Below are positions 7,872-19,656 of a stretch of 54,711 bases of DNA, one piece after another. The notes beneath the pieces are model-generated. The model saw only the letters and a program-made list of their open reading frames with translations. It ran no database searches and was not told the DNA's origin. The stretch spans positions 1 through 54,711 of the forward strand of contig CADBXL010000015.1 in the NCBI GenBank assembly GCA_902798615.1, given 5' to 3'. Made by a program: the position numbers and the translations under genes. The stretch's first letter is position 1, and the number at the start of each line of letters is the position of its first letter. The stretch comes from an uncultured Bacteroidales bacterium. GTDB taxonomy: Bacteria > Bacteroidota > Bacteroidia > Bacteroidales > Bacteroidaceae.

Positions 7872-8666
7872 ATGAAGAAAATCCTTACAATTGTATTGGC
7901 ATCTTTCGCATTGATGTCATTCGCACAGAAAGCAAACAACAGTTATGCCTCAAATGAGCAGACCGTTATCAAATGGATAGAAGACAGACCAGGACCGAGT
8001 TTCCAACAGCATAGAACTTTTCCTGACGTTCCAGAAGCCCTTTGGAATGAGCTCGGTTTCAAGGACGGTGTGCCTTCAAGTATGAGCTGCTTCCTACTCA
8101 AGACCGAAGGGAAGACGATATTGCTTGACACAGGTCTCGGAGCAGGGTTCAGCCAGCTTATTCCGAAGCTTGCAGAGGACGGTATAAAGCCTGAGGATCT
8201 GAAACTCATATATATCACCCACATGCACGGTGATCATATCGGAGGGTTGCTCAAGGATGGTAAGGTGGTATTCCCGAATGCGGAGGTGTATATCAACAGA
8301 ATAGAGGCAGAAGCATGGAAAGCTATGCCGGATAACAGAAGTGCACAGGCAAAGAAGGTGTTGGAGGTATATAAAGACCATCTACATCTGTTTGAGGCAG
8401 GTGATATGCTACCTGGCGGAGTAAAGTCTATAGCAGCCTATGGCCATACTCCAGGTCATACAGCTTTCCAGAAGGATAAGATTCTCGTTATTGGCGACCT
8501 TATGCATGGAGCAGCATTGCAGCTTAAATATCCGAACTATAACGCATCATTCGATATGGACAAGGAGGCTGCTCAAGAAGCACGTACAAGGTTGATAAAG
8601 TTAGCACGTGAGAATGGGCTCACTATGTATGGAATGCATCTCCCTAGTCCTGGATTTGTTAAGTGA
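7872..8666 (+). CDS. Exported metallo-beta-lactamase-fold hydrolase
   Basis: 264 residues with a short signal peptide (MKKILTIVLASFALMSFA). The zinc motif HMHGDH is at about residue 117 within YITHMHGDHIGGL, and AAYGHTPGHTAF, GDLMHGA and a final GMHLPSPGF supply the remaining metal ligands. Length and layout resemble secreted lactonase-type members, but the substrate is not known. It sits between a phosphodiesterase and a second protein of the same fold, which suggests a shared pathway acting on small ester or phosphoester compounds; this is inference. Confidence 0.87.
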   Translation: MKKILTIVLASFALMSFAQKANNSYASNEQTVIKWIEDRPGPSFQQHRTFPDVPEALWNELGFKDGVPSSMSCFLLKTEGKTILLDTGLGAGFSQLIPKLAEDGIKPEDLKLIYITHMHGDHIGGLLKDGKVVFPNAEVYINRIEAEAWKAMPDNRSAQAKKVLEVYKDHLHLFEAGDMLPGGVKSIAAYGHTPGHTAFQKDKILVIGDLMHGAALQLKYPNYNASFDMDKEAAQEARTRLIKLARENGLTMYGMHLPSPGFVK

Positions 8667-8801
8667 ATAGTGAAAAGTTAATAGTGAATAATACTTAGTG
8701 AAAAATACTGCTATCGCCAATTGGATAGCATTGCGAAAGTTTTATGTTGGTGTTCAACAGTATTAAGTGTTATTCACTATTCGTTATTTACTTTTCATTT
8801 G
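8665..8801. repeat. Intergenic inverted repeat
   Basis: TGAAAAGTtAATAGTGAATAA (8670-8692, approximately) is inverted at 8766-8800, with a loop of about 70 bases. It starts in the stop codon of the gene before and may end transcription or stabilise the 3' end. Confidence 0.55.
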
Positions 8802-8824
8802 AAAATTGAAATTTTACATTGTTT

Positions 8825-9631
8825 ATGACTATTACCTCATTAGTTGAGAATACCAGTGTCGTGGGTATGCCTGTAGAACATGGTATAAGTCTGTATATCC
8901 AACAGGAAAACGGACGTAATATACTGTTTGACATGGGACAGAGACGGTTGTTTGCCGAGAATGCCGAACGACTCGGACTTAGCATTGCTGATATTGACAC
9001 GGCGATAATATCTCACGGGCACTATGATCACGGAGGTGGACTTCGGGTATTTCTCGAAATCAACGATAAGGCGAAGGTATATATCCATAAGGATGCCTTC
9101 CAGCCGCATTATTCGCTAAAGGAGTACGGATTGAAATACATAGGTCTGGATACTGATTTGCAAGATAATCCACGTCTTGTGATGTGTGATTCCTTGACAC
9201 GGTTTGATGATCAGATGACTATTTTTGCCGATGTAATCGGTGATTGCTGCTGTCCGCAAGGTAATAGTCTTTTGTTCGGACCTTCCGAAACACAAAACGA
9301 CTCGTTCGCACATGAGCAGAATCTTATTATAGAGGAGAACGGCAAAGTCATACTCTTTGCCGGATGTGCGCATAAGGGAATCATAAACATAATACGCAGA
9401 GCTGAGGATGTTACAGGAAAGTCTCCAACTCACGTATTTGCGGGATTGCATCTTGCAAAAACTCCAATAGAGGATGCCTTCATATCAACTCTTGCGCATG
9501 AACTTACAGGGTATGAGAAATGCAAATTCTACACCATGCATTGCACAGGTACAGAGCAATATTTGCAACTCAAGGCAATAATGGGCAATCAGATAGAATA
9601 TCTATCATGCGGAGAAATTGCGGAGATATGA
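8825..9631 (+). CDS. Metallo-beta-lactamase-fold protein, COG1237 type
   Basis: 268 residues from the ATG at 8825; the TTG six bases upstream is less likely. The zinc motif is ISHGHYDHGGGL (residues about 62-73), later GCAHKGIIN and FAGLHL, and a final MHCTG. The single-domain layout with an N-terminal VENTS..G..EHGISLYI is that of COG1237, related to the dihydropterin/ribofuranosyl-aminobenzene-phosphate synthase family. No signal peptide, so cytoplasmic. The activity here is not known. Confidence 0.87.
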   Translation: MTITSLVENTSVVGMPVEHGISLYIQQENGRNILFDMGQRRLFAENAERLGLSIADIDTAIISHGHYDHGGGLRVFLEINDKAKVYIHKDAFQPHYSLKEYGLKYIGLDTDLQDNPRLVMCDSLTRFDDQMTIFADVIGDCCCPQGNSLLFGPSETQNDSFAHEQNLIIEENGKVILFAGCAHKGIINIIRRAEDVTGKSPTHVFAGLHLAKTPIEDAFISTLAHELTGYEKCKFYTMHCTGTEQYLQLKAIMGNQIEYLSCGEIAEI

Positions 9632-9714
9632 AGTCTATTTTGGCACATTAATTGCTAAGTATTGATTAAATGCCTTTTACTACAGGCGTGTTAATTATTA
9701 ATCATCAATAAAAA

Positions 9715-10128
9715 ATGATTCAACAGACAGAATTCAGACTCTTAGCTAAGCGCAGAGGATGCCATCTCGTAACGCGAGAGATACTCGACAACCTGCCAAG
9801 ACCGCTTCCAAAGGTTGGCTTGTTAAACCTCTTCGTACAGCATACGTCGTGTGCCCTATCTATCAACGAAAACGCAGATCCTGACGTGAGATATGACATG
9901 GAGAAGATAATGAACCATATAGTAAAGGAAAATGAGCCATACTATGATCATGTTCTTGAAGGTTCTGACGATATGCCGGCACATGCCAAGAGTTCTCTCT
10001 TCGGCGTAAGCATCACAATACCTATTACTGACGGCCATCTGAATCTCGGTACATGGCAAGGCATATACCTATGCGAGTTCCGTGACTATGGAGGTCCACG
10101 CAGTATTGTGGCGACGATATACGAATAA
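9715..10128 (+). CDS. YjbQ family protein (secondary thiamine-phosphate synthase type)
   Basis: 137 residues, full length for the family. Conserved blocks NLFVQHTSCALSINENADP and HAKSSLFGVSITIPI, plus LGTWQGIYLCEFRD, identify UPF0047/YjbQ. E. coli YjbQ has weak thiamine-phosphate synthase activity in genetic tests; the true role is open. The gene lies between the COG1237 protein and the DnaJ-domain protein, with spacers of about 80 bases on each side. Confidence 0.93.
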   Translation: MIQQTEFRLLAKRRGCHLVTREILDNLPRPLPKVGLLNLFVQHTSCALSINENADPDVRYDMEKIMNHIVKENEPYYDHVLEGSDDMPAHAKSSLFGVSITIPITDGHLNLGTWQGIYLCEFRDYGGPRSIVATIYE

Positions 10129-10204
10129 ACATAATAAATTATAAAATGAAAATCATAAAATACCAACTTGTATTTTTCATTTTTCATTAAAAAAGCAAAT
10201 AGCA

Positions 10205-11014
10205 TTGGGATACACGAAATGGATAGGAGCATTCCTCGGTTATGTCAGCGGAGGAGTGCTTGGTGCAATAGCCGGATTCATCCTTGGCACCGTCTTTGAA
10301 AGCTTTACCAAAAGTTCAGACACATCGTCTGGTAGCAACGCATATAATGCCTATGGTAATACTACGGCAGAGGAAATCCTAAACCGCACACGACAGTCAC
10401 AACTAGGCGACAGAAACGGATTCCTCTTCTCGCTAATGGTGCTTTCTGCCCATATAATACAGGCAGACGGTAAGATAATGCACTCGGAAATGGAACACGT
10501 ACGCAACTTCCTTCGTGCCAACTTCGGTGAAACGGCTGTGGAGCAAGGCAATAACATATTACTACGACTTTTCGACTACCGAAAACAGCACGGTGAGCAG
10601 TCGTGGAAGCAGCAAATTGGCGAGGCTTGCCGACAGATGCGTATGGCTATGCCTGAAGAGCATCGTCTACAGCTTGTGGCCTTCCTTGCCGACATAGCCA
10701 AGGCAGACGGCATCACAGCAGAAAGCGAGATAAGGGAATTGCGCAACGTAGCCTACAATCTCGGTCTCAATCCGCAGGTAATCGACCAAATGCTAAGTCT
10801 CGGTGGTCAGAGTCTTGACGATGCATACAAGGTTCTCGGACTCACCAAGGATGCAACCGATGATGAAGTACGTAAGGCATACCGAAAACTCGCCCTACAA
10901 TATCATCCAGACCGCGTGGCAACTCTCGGTGATGATGTTAAAGAGGCTGCAAAGAAGAAGTTCCAGGAACTCAATGATGCCAAGGACAGAATATATAAGG
11001 CAAGGAATCTGTAA
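10205..11014 (+). CDS. TerB-DnaJ co-chaperone-like membrane protein
   Basis: 269 residues. The N terminus ([19 protein letters not shown]..) is a glycine-rich membrane segment; residues about 65-190 are a TerB domain ([27 protein letters not shown]), and the last 65 residues are a J domain with HPD (LQYHPDRVA). It resembles DjlA-like proteins, which stimulate DnaK at the membrane. There is no ATG in frame near the N terminus; TTG at 10205 is chosen because it starts exactly at the conserved GYTKWIG segment. The flavin reductase follows after 18 bases. Confidence 0.85.
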   Translation: MGYTKWIGAFLGYVSGGVLGAIAGFILGTVFESFTKSSDTSSGSNAYNAYGNTTAEEILNRTRQSQLGDRNGFLFSLMVLSAHIIQADGKIMHSEMEHVRNFLRANFGETAVEQGNNILLRLFDYRKQHGEQSWKQQIGEACRQMRMAMPEEHRLQLVAFLADIAKADGITAESEIRELRNVAYNLGLNPQVIDQMLSLGGQSLDDAYKVLGLTKDATDDEVRKAYRKLALQYHPDRVATLGDDVKEAAKKKFQELNDAKDRIYKARNL

Positions 11015-11032
11015 TTATTAATACAATATAAT

Positions 11033-11545
11033 ATGACAAAACAAGACATCACTATTCTCGCAAAAGAGAACGCTTTTGACCTAATTGGCAAAGAGTGGAT
11101 GCTCGTAACGGCAGGCACTCCCGACAAATACAACACTATGACAGCCTCATGGGGCGGTATAGGTTGGCTTTGGAACAAGCCCGTAGCCTTCATCTTCATC
11201 CGTCCGGAACGCTTCACACACGATTTTATCGAGGCAAATGATCGTTTGACACTTTCCTTCTATGGTGATGAATATCGTAAGGCTCTCCAGATTTGTGGAA
11301 GCAAGTCAGGCAGGGATATCAACAAGACAGAAGTGACAGGTCTCACACCCGAGACTTTGAAGAGTGGTGCCATTACCTTTGGCGAGGCACGAATGACACT
11401 CGACTGCCGTAAACTCTTCAAGTCACCAATGAAAACTAATGATTTCGTTGACAAATCCCTCCTTGAGCGTTGGTACAACGACAAACCTGGCGGTGGACTT
11501 CATGATATCTATATTGTTGAAATAGAGAATATCTATACGAAGTAA
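11033..11545 (+). CDS. Flavin reductase-like FMN-binding protein
   Basis: 170 residues of the flavin_reduct split-barrel fold. The segment MLVTAGTPDKYNTMTASWGG is the FMN-binding pattern, followed by PVAFIFIRPERFTHDFI and FGEARMTLDCRKLF. The family reduces flavins or binds FMN as an electron carrier. It ends 22 bases before the terminator of small RNA copy A, which is read from the other strand; the hairpin there may serve both. Confidence 0.9.
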   Translation: MTKQDITILAKENAFDLIGKEWMLVTAGTPDKYNTMTASWGGIGWLWNKPVAFIFIRPERFTHDFIEANDRLTLSFYGDEYRKALQICGSKSGRDINKTEVTGLTPETLKSGAITFGEARMTLDCRKLFKSPMKTNDFVDKSLLERWYNDKPGGGLHDIYIVEIENIYTK

Positions 11546-11566
11546 ATACATAACTCTTTGAAATGC

Positions 11567-11822
11567 AAAAATGCTCCGACTATCATCACGACAGCAGGAG
11601 CATTTTTTGCATTTGACTCATTAAACCTTCTAAGAAGGAGCGTTCAGCTTTTCGGTGTTATCCTAATGAGTCAAGCATTTAAACTTTTACCTAATAACTA
11701 AAACCTAAAAACTATTATTCTACTAACCTAAACAATTTCAATTCAAAAATCGCCTTTCGGAATGTGTTCCAGAAGTAAAATACTTCTTTTTTCCTTTTGA
11801 CGAGGAATCATCTCTGATTTCC
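11567..11822 (-). ncRNA. Small structured RNA, copy A
   Basis: A roughly 255-nt RNA gene with its own promoter and Rho-independent terminator (ATGCTCC/GGAGCAT followed by T5, 3' end near 11567). It aligns along its length with copy B at 20198-20452. Conserved blocks include AATCAGAGATGATT near the 5' end, TTGTTTAGGTTAGTAGAATA in the middle (near 11740) and CATTAGGATAACAC. A long-range stem GACTCATT/AATGAGTC (11672-11665 with 11622-11615) closes two small hairpins. Stem changes against copy B are compensatory. A 23-codon frame starting at the conserved ATGATT is not kept in copy B. It is convergent with the flavin reductase. Confidence 0.85.
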
Positions 11823-11827
11823 GAGTG

Positions 11828-11927
11828 CAAAGGTACGACTATTTTTCTGTGTGCGCAAACAATTTCTGTGAAATGATACGTTTTTGAGTTTTTTCATGAC
11901 CTGCATCAATTATATGTGTGCGCACAC
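11828..11927 (-). promoter_or_regulatory. Promoter and paired operator boxes of small RNA copy A
   Basis: On the minus strand TTTG (11859-11856), 20 bases, TACCTTTG (11835-11828). The -33 box is embedded in a GTTTGCGCACACA box (11860-11848), and a perfect palindrome GTGTGCGCACAC lies at 11916-11927. The two box centres are 67 bp apart. The arrangement is repeated at copy B, so a dimeric regulator that can loop or bind both sites is likely. Confidence 0.75.
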
Positions 11928-11947
11928 AAAAAAATATGCAGAATAAA

Positions 11948-12002
11948 AAAAAATGAGGAAAGTTCAGCTACAGCATACGACTGCGCCAAGCCTTCCTCAC
12001 CT
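11948..12002 (-). terminator. Terminator of the FAD/Fe-S oxidoreductase gene
   Basis: TGAGGAAGGCTT pairs with AACTTTCCTCA on the minus strand, followed by nine T. It separates the oxidoreductase from the promoter region of small RNA copy A. Confidence 0.75.
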
Positions 12003-12020
12003 TATATGAGAATATATTTA

Positions 12021-13970
12021 TTAGATATCCAGAGCTGCGTGATATGCCTCGTAGATAGCCTTCGTGATGTTAGCAGGACGAACACAATCGCCAACCTCAC
12101 GCACAAATGGGGCACATCTGCGGAGAACTTCTACATCGGCACGGTTGGAACGCTGGCCAAGGGCACAGATAACGGTCTTGCCTGGAACGAGCACCTCGTT
12201 ACCTTCCTTATCCTTACAAATGACACCTTCTGCGGTAATCTTCTGACCAACATACTCTGTATGAGCAGTAGAGAACTCTGCAACCTTACGCATAAGGATA
12301 GGACGCTGACGGATATTGCAATCCACAGCCAGCGTGTTACGCATCTCCACAAGCTCCACCTTCTTGCCCTCCATACCAAGATGGATGGCACACTCACATC
12401 CGGCAAGACCGCCGCCAAGTACTACTACGCTATCGCCAACTTTATCCTTTTCGAGATAATAGTCATTGACTATTATAACATTATCTGAGTCAATACCCGA
12501 AATTGGAGGAACAACAGGTGTAGAACCTACTGCAAGAATAAGAGCATCCACTCCTTCCTTCTCAACATACTCTGGTGTAACTGTGGTGTTAAGACGAATC
12601 TCCACGCCCTCATCCTGAGCCTGACGCTCAAGTACCAAGCCAAGCTCATACATCTCATGCTTGAACAGAATAGCCTGCTCCGACTTCAATATACCGCCCA
12701 CCTTGTCGGTCTTCTCACAGAGAATAACCTTGTGACCGCGTTGTGCTGCTGTTACGGCAGCCTTCAATCCGGCAACACCGGCACCCACCACCATTACTTT
12801 CTTACTGCGAGGCGCTGGAACTACTTCCATTCCCTCTATCTCGCGGCCGATAAGCGGATTAACGGCACAACGGCGAGTGAATGTGACAGGACGCTCTGCC
12901 ATACACGTATAGCAACGCAGACACTTCACTATGCGGTCTTCCTTGCCAGCCATTACCTTCTGAGGATGGAATGGATCTGCAAGCAACTGACGGCCCATAT
13001 AAACCACGTCAGCCTTGCCCTCAGCTATGATGCGCTCCATCTGCTCAGGATCGCTCAAAGCTCCGATTGTGGCTACTGGCTTCATCACGTGCTTCTTTAT
13101 CTCAGCTGCAAGCCATACGTTCACACCGTGTTCATCAAACATAGGAGGCGTGGTATTGAAGAATCCGAACTGATAAGAACCAGCAGAAACATGGATAAGG
13201 TCAACATACTCTTCTACTGCCTGCGCTATCTTTATACCATCCTCTATGCCATAGCCACCGTCAAACAGCTCGCTACCGCTCAGACGAACCTCGACTGGAA
13301 AATCAGGTCCTACGGCATTACGAACAGAAGCAAGCACTTCACGAACTATGCGGATTCTATTCTCAAGCGAGCCTCCGTACTCATCCGTACGATGATTAAG
13401 ATAGGGAGAAAGGAACTGATGCAAGAGCCATCCGTGACCTGCATGAACCATAATCATCTCATATCCGGCACGCTTACAAAGGGCTGCCTTCTCACCGTAG
13501 GTCTTAACAATGTCAGCAATCTGTTCCTTAGAGAGAGCCTTCACCGGACGGCCGTCAGGACGTGTGCCATCACTCGGTCCCCACTGGTTGAGACTTGCCT
13601 TTTTGTTCTTGTCTGACATATACGTTCCGGCATACTGTCCAGAGTGCGAAAGCTCTATGCTTGGCACGGCTCCATGACGACGAATGGCATCAGCAACAAA
13701 AGTATGTGCTGCGAGGCATCCTACGGTCTCAAGGTCGAGGTGCAGCATATGACTGCCATCGGTATCTGGATGCACCACAAGCTCGCTCACGGTAACTGCA
13801 GCCGCCCCACCCTTTGCACGAAGTTCATAGAACCCCTGCGTGCGAGGACCTGGACAGCAGTCTGCAGTTATGTCTGTTGCACCCATCGGTGCGGAAAAAA
13901 TACGATTGCGGAAAGTCACCTTACCCAAGGTGATAGGACTTGTAAGATTTGGGTATTTGTTATTGTTCAT
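12021..13970 (-). CDS. NADH:flavin oxidoreductase, old-yellow-enzyme/2-enoate reductase type
   Basis: 649 residues with the three-part layout of 2,4-dienoyl-CoA reductase and BaiCD-type enzymes. Residues 1-330 are an FMN-binding TIM barrel (SPITLGKVTFRNRIFSAPMG; HAGHGWLLHQFLSPYLNHR). A 4Fe-4S motif C-x2-C-x3-C-x11-C is seen at CLRCYTCMAE..RRCAVNP. Residues about 385-649 hold two Rossmann folds (VMVVGAGVAGLKAA; VVVLGGGLAGCECA) for FAD and NAD(P)H. It reduces activated C=C bonds; the substrate is not known. It is single, with its own promoter and terminator. Confidence 0.92.
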   Translation of the reverse strand: MNNNKYPNLTSPITLGKVTFRNRIFSAPMGATDITADCCPGPRTQGFYELRAKGGAAAVTVSELVVHPDTDGSHMLHLDLETVGCLAAHTFVADAIRRHGAVPSIELSHSGQYAGTYMSDKNKKASLNQWGPSDGTRPDGRPVKALSKEQIADIVKTYGEKAALCKRAGYEMIMVHAGHGWLLHQFLSPYLNHRTDEYGGSLENRIRIVREVLASVRNAVGPDFPVEVRLSGSELFDGGYGIEDGIKIAQAVEEYVDLIHVSAGSYQFGFFNTTPPMFDEHGVNVWLAAEIKKHVMKPVATIGALSDPEQMERIIAEGKADVVYMGRQLLADPFHPQKVMAGKEDRIVKCLRCYTCMAERPVTFTRRCAVNPLIGREIEGMEVVPAPRSKKVMVVGAGVAGLKAAVTAAQRGHKVILCEKTDKVGGILKSEQAILFKHEMYELGLVLERQAQDEGVEIRLNTTVTPEYVEKEGVDALILAVGSTPVVPPISGIDSDNVIIVNDYYLEKDKVGDSVVVLGGGLAGCECAIHLGMEGKKVELVEMRNTLAVDCNIRQRPILMRKVAEFSTAHTEYVGQKITAEGVICKDKEGNEVLVPGKTVICALGQRSNRADVEVLRRCAPFVREVGDCVRPANITKAIYEAYHAALDI

Positions 13971-13995
13971 AATATAATTGTTTAATACGTGATTG

Positions 13996-14027
13996 CAAAA
14001 TTACAAACTTTCTTTCATTTACGCAAA
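13996..14027 (-). promoter_or_regulatory. Promoter of the oxidoreductase gene
   Basis: TTTG (14027-14024), 20-base spacer, TAATTTTG (14003-13996) on the minus strand; short leader before the ATG at 13970. Confidence 0.7.
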
Positions 14028-14042
14028 TTATTATTGTGATAT

Positions 14043-14074
14043 TTTGTTTATCTCAAAAAAATCATTTACCTTTG
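14043..14074 (+). promoter_or_regulatory. Promoter of the CE1 esterase gene
   Basis: TTTG (14043-14046), 20-base spacer, TACCTTTG (14067-14074), pointing away from the promoter at 13996. The leader is about 130 nt. Confidence 0.7.
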
Positions 14075-14200
14075 TTCGCGGATTCTTCACGAAGAAATAC
14101 TAATCAGAGTTTCCCCAGCTTTTGTTTTGAACAAAAAATATCCGAAATTTTCATAAAAAAAATTAGGGAATAAGAATTTCAAGTAAAGTCTTAAACATAA

Positions 14201-15436
<1,236 letters not shown>

Positions 15437-15454
15437 CACCCCCACATAAAAGCA

Positions 15455-15492
15455 GAAATGTTCAACCAGCCCGGTTGAACATTTCCTTTTTC
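15455..15492. terminator. Terminator after the CE1 esterase
   Basis: GAAATGTTCAACC pairs perfectly with GGTTGAACATTTC around a 5-base loop and is followed by CTTTTTC. The minus strand has no comparable T run, so it mainly serves the plus-strand gene. Confidence 0.85.
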
Positions 15493-15566
15493 AATAAAGA
15501 ACACAATCTAAATAACGTTAATAATCTCTTTACTTTTTATTCTTTCTACTTTACTCTTTACACACT

Positions 15567-16430
15567 TTACTTTATCGTCTCCAGCCAGCTATACAAATCC
15601 TGCATCATCTCGTGATGATACTTGAAGTATGCGCCGCATCCAAATCCGTGGCCACCACTTGGATAGATGTGCATGGAAGACTTTACACCAGCCTTGCGGA
15701 GAGCCATGTAGTATTCCGCAGAATTAAGCGGAGAAACAAGGAAATCATCATCTGCAAGCATTATAATGGCAGGAGGAGTGTCCTTCGTAACCTGCAAATG
15801 GTTGCTGTATTTCTTCTCAAGCTCAGGAGAGGCATTCTCGCCTATAAGGCAGTTGTGAGAGTCCATATGGGTGATAGACTTATCCATAGAGATAACTGGA
15901 TAGAAGAGTATCTGGAAGTTCGGACGTGTCTCTGGTGGGTTGTGCGTAGCAATAGTAGAAGCAATATGACCGCCGGCAGAAGAACCGAGAATTCCCACTT
16001 TGTTTGGGTCTATCTTCCATTCGGCTGCATGTTCGCGAATCAGTCGCATAGCCTCGGTAGCGTCACTAAGAGGTACTTCCGTAACGCCGTTAGGCATTCT
16101 GTAGCGCAACACGATGGTAACAATGCCTCTGCTCATAAAATGTGTAGCCCAATCATAGCCCTCCTGACCCAGAGAGAGAACGCGATAACCGCCACCAGGG
16201 ATTACGAGTACCGCCTTTCGGTTTGTCTCGTTGCCAAAAGGCAGATAAACCCTTATAGATGGCTTGAAGTTGCGGGTCTCGTCATTGTAAGGCTGAGTCT
16301 TATCAATACCGTTACTGTTTGGCAGCCCATTAGGCCAGAGGTCGATGTCAATAGGCTTTCCCATTCCCATCTGCGCCATAGCACTCATGGCTGACAGCAT
16401 CATAAACAATGATAATAAATACTTCTTCAT
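15567..16430 (-). CDS. Exported alpha/beta hydrolase, BD-FAE/acetyl-esterase type
   Basis: 287 residues with a signal peptide (MKKYLLSLFMMLSAMSAMAQ). Typical of the carbohydrate-esterase-like lipase family: oxyanion motif VLVIPGGGYRVLS, nucleophile GILGSSAGGHIA (Ser), Asp in MLADDDFLVSP and His in IYPSGGHGFG. It starts 8 bases after the stop codon of the CE1 esterase at 16439, so the two are one operon; together they suggest removal of acyl decorations from plant glycans. No TonB/SusCD genes are beside them. Confidence 0.9.
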   Translation of the reverse strand: MKKYLLSLFMMLSAMSAMAQMGMGKPIDIDLWPNGLPNSNGIDKTQPYNDETRNFKPSIRVYLPFGNETNRKAVLVIPGGGYRVLSLGQEGYDWATHFMSRGIVTIVLRYRMPNGVTEVPLSDATEAMRLIREHAAEWKIDPNKVGILGSSAGGHIASTIATHNPPETRPNFQILFYPVISMDKSITHMDSHNCLIGENASPELEKKYSNHLQVTKDTPPAIIMLADDDFLVSPLNSAEYYMALRKAGVKSSMHIYPSGGHGFGCGAYFKYHHEMMQDLYSWLETIK

Positions 16431-16438
16431 TTCTATAA

Positions 16439-18028
<1,590 letters not shown>

Positions 18029-18060
18029 TTTGCATATCTCAGATGATTTTTGTATATTTG
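18029..18060 (+). promoter_or_regulatory. Promoter of the Y-family polymerase gene
   Basis: TTTG (18029-18032), 20-base spacer, TATATTTG (18053-18060). The start codon at 18065 lies only 5 bases after the box, so the transcript would be leaderless. Confidence 0.7.
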
Positions 18061-18064
18061 CATC

Positions 18065-19582
18065 ATGATAAGAAACAGCAACAGGACATATATAGCAATC
18101 GACTTGAAATCGTTCTATGCCTCCGTGGAATGCGTAGAACGAGGACTCGATCCTTTGACAACAAACCTTGTGGTGGCTGATGAAAGCAGAACGGAGAAGA
18201 CGATATGTCTTGCCGTATCACCATCGCTCAAGGCTTATGGCATAGGCGGTCGAGCACGATTGTTCGAGGCTGTTCAACGCATAAGGGAGGTGAACAACGA
18301 GCGAAGGAGGAATATACCCAACTGGCGGTTTACCGGCAAATCAACCGACGACAAGGAGCTTAAGAAGCATCAAGACTGGAAAGTAGATTTCATACGGGCG
18401 GTTCCACGAATGGCCTTCTACATAAAATACAGCACTCGCATATATGAGATATACCTGAAATATATTGCTCCAGAGGATATTCACGTATATTCTATCGACG
18501 AGGTGTTTATGGATGTAACGGCCTATCTCAGCACATACAAGATGACGGCTCACGAGCTTGCAAGAACCATTATCCGTGATGTGCTTGAGAATACGGGCAT
18601 TACGGCAACAGCAGGTATCGGCACAAACCTGTATCTCTGCAAGATAGCCATGGACATAGTGGCAAAGCATATCCCTGCGGACAAGGACGGGGTTCGCATT
18701 GCGGAGATAGACGAGATGTCGTACAGGAAACAGCTTTGGGACCATCGGCCGCTAACAAGTTTCTGGCGAGTAGGCAGAGGTATAGCCGAGAAACTTGCAA
18801 TATACGGCATAGAGACTATGGGAGATATAGCGCGTACTTCCATAGAAAACGAGGGACTACTCTATCGTCTCTTCGGAGTAAATGCGGAACTGCTTATAGA
18901 CCATGCATGGGGTTGGGAGCCTGTAGGAATGGAGCATATAAAGGTTTATAGGCCTGAGACTAATTCCATGAGCAGCGGACAGGTGCTTCAAGAACCCTAC
19001 ACATTCGAGAAAGCGAGGAATGTGGTTATGGAAATGGCAGATGCGATAAGCCTTGACCTGGTGGAGAAACAACTCGTTACCAATCAACTGATTCTTACCG
19101 TTAGTTTTGACCACGAGAGTCTTGAAAAAATTGATATTAAATCAAGATGCCAGGGCAATATCATGATGGATTATTATGGACGAGCCGTTCCGAAACACGC
19201 ACACGGGACAGCAAATCTGAATGGTTATTCATCTTCAAGTAAAGAAATAATCGAAGCCGTTATGTCTTTGTATGACAGAATAGTAGATCATGATTTACTA
19301 ATCCGGCGCTTGAATATTACGACGAATAATATCATCAAAGAAGCAGAAGCAAGGAACAGGTCGAAAGTTCCCATACAGCTCGACCTTTTTACCGACTATG
19401 AAGCATTAGCCATAGAACAGGGAAAGAAGGATGCGGAGCGCGACAAGGAACGCAAGATGCAGGAAGCGCTTATAGCCATAAAACATAAGTTTGGCAAGAA
19501 TGCAATCCTCAAGGGCACAAGTTTCTCGGAAGGAGCAACGGCAAGGGACAGAAACAACCAGATTGGAGGACATAAAGCCTGA
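18065..19582 (+). CDS. Y-family DNA polymerase (DinB/UmuC/UvrX-like)
   Basis: 505 residues from the ATG at 18065; the earlier TTG at 18050 lies inside the promoter. Translesion polymerase motifs are clear: IAIDLKSFYASVECVERG (catalytic Asp), YSIDEVFMDVTAYL (second Asp-Glu), TATAGIGTNLYLCKIAMD, and a helix-hairpin-helix region SFWRVGRGIAEKLAIYGIETMG. The little finger domain lies in residues about 300-440, followed by a charged tail. It bypasses DNA damage. The YolD-like gene 74 bases downstream is its usual partner in Firmicutes plasmids and chromosomes. Confidence 0.93.
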   Translation: MIRNSNRTYIAIDLKSFYASVECVERGLDPLTTNLVVADESRTEKTICLAVSPSLKAYGIGGRARLFEAVQRIREVNNERRRNIPNWRFTGKSTDDKELKKHQDWKVDFIRAVPRMAFYIKYSTRIYEIYLKYIAPEDIHVYSIDEVFMDVTAYLSTYKMTAHELARTIIRDVLENTGITATAGIGTNLYLCKIAMDIVAKHIPADKDGVRIAEIDEMSYRKQLWDHRPLTSFWRVGRGIAEKLAIYGIETMGDIARTSIENEGLLYRLFGVNAELLIDHAWGWEPVGMEHIKVYRPETNSMSSGQVLQEPYTFEKARNVVMEMADAISLDLVEKQLVTNQLILTVSFDHESLEKIDIKSRCQGNIMMDYYGRAVPKHAHGTANLNGYSSSSKEIIEAVMSLYDRIVDHDLLIRRLNITTNNIIKEAEARNRSKVPIQLDLFTDYEALAIEQGKKDAERDKERKMQEALIAIKHKFGKNAILKGTSFSEGATARDRNNQIGGHKA

Positions 19583-19656
19583 GCATATACAATGTACTAT
19601 GTACGATTTACTTCGACTTTTGACTTTATACCTTTGACCTTAGACATATAGTAAAA

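Noticed and set aside
11700-11810. 23-residue peptide in small RNA copy A as a leader peptide
   Set aside because: In copy B the frame stops after 7 codons while the RNA structure is kept; pairing, not coding, is conserved.
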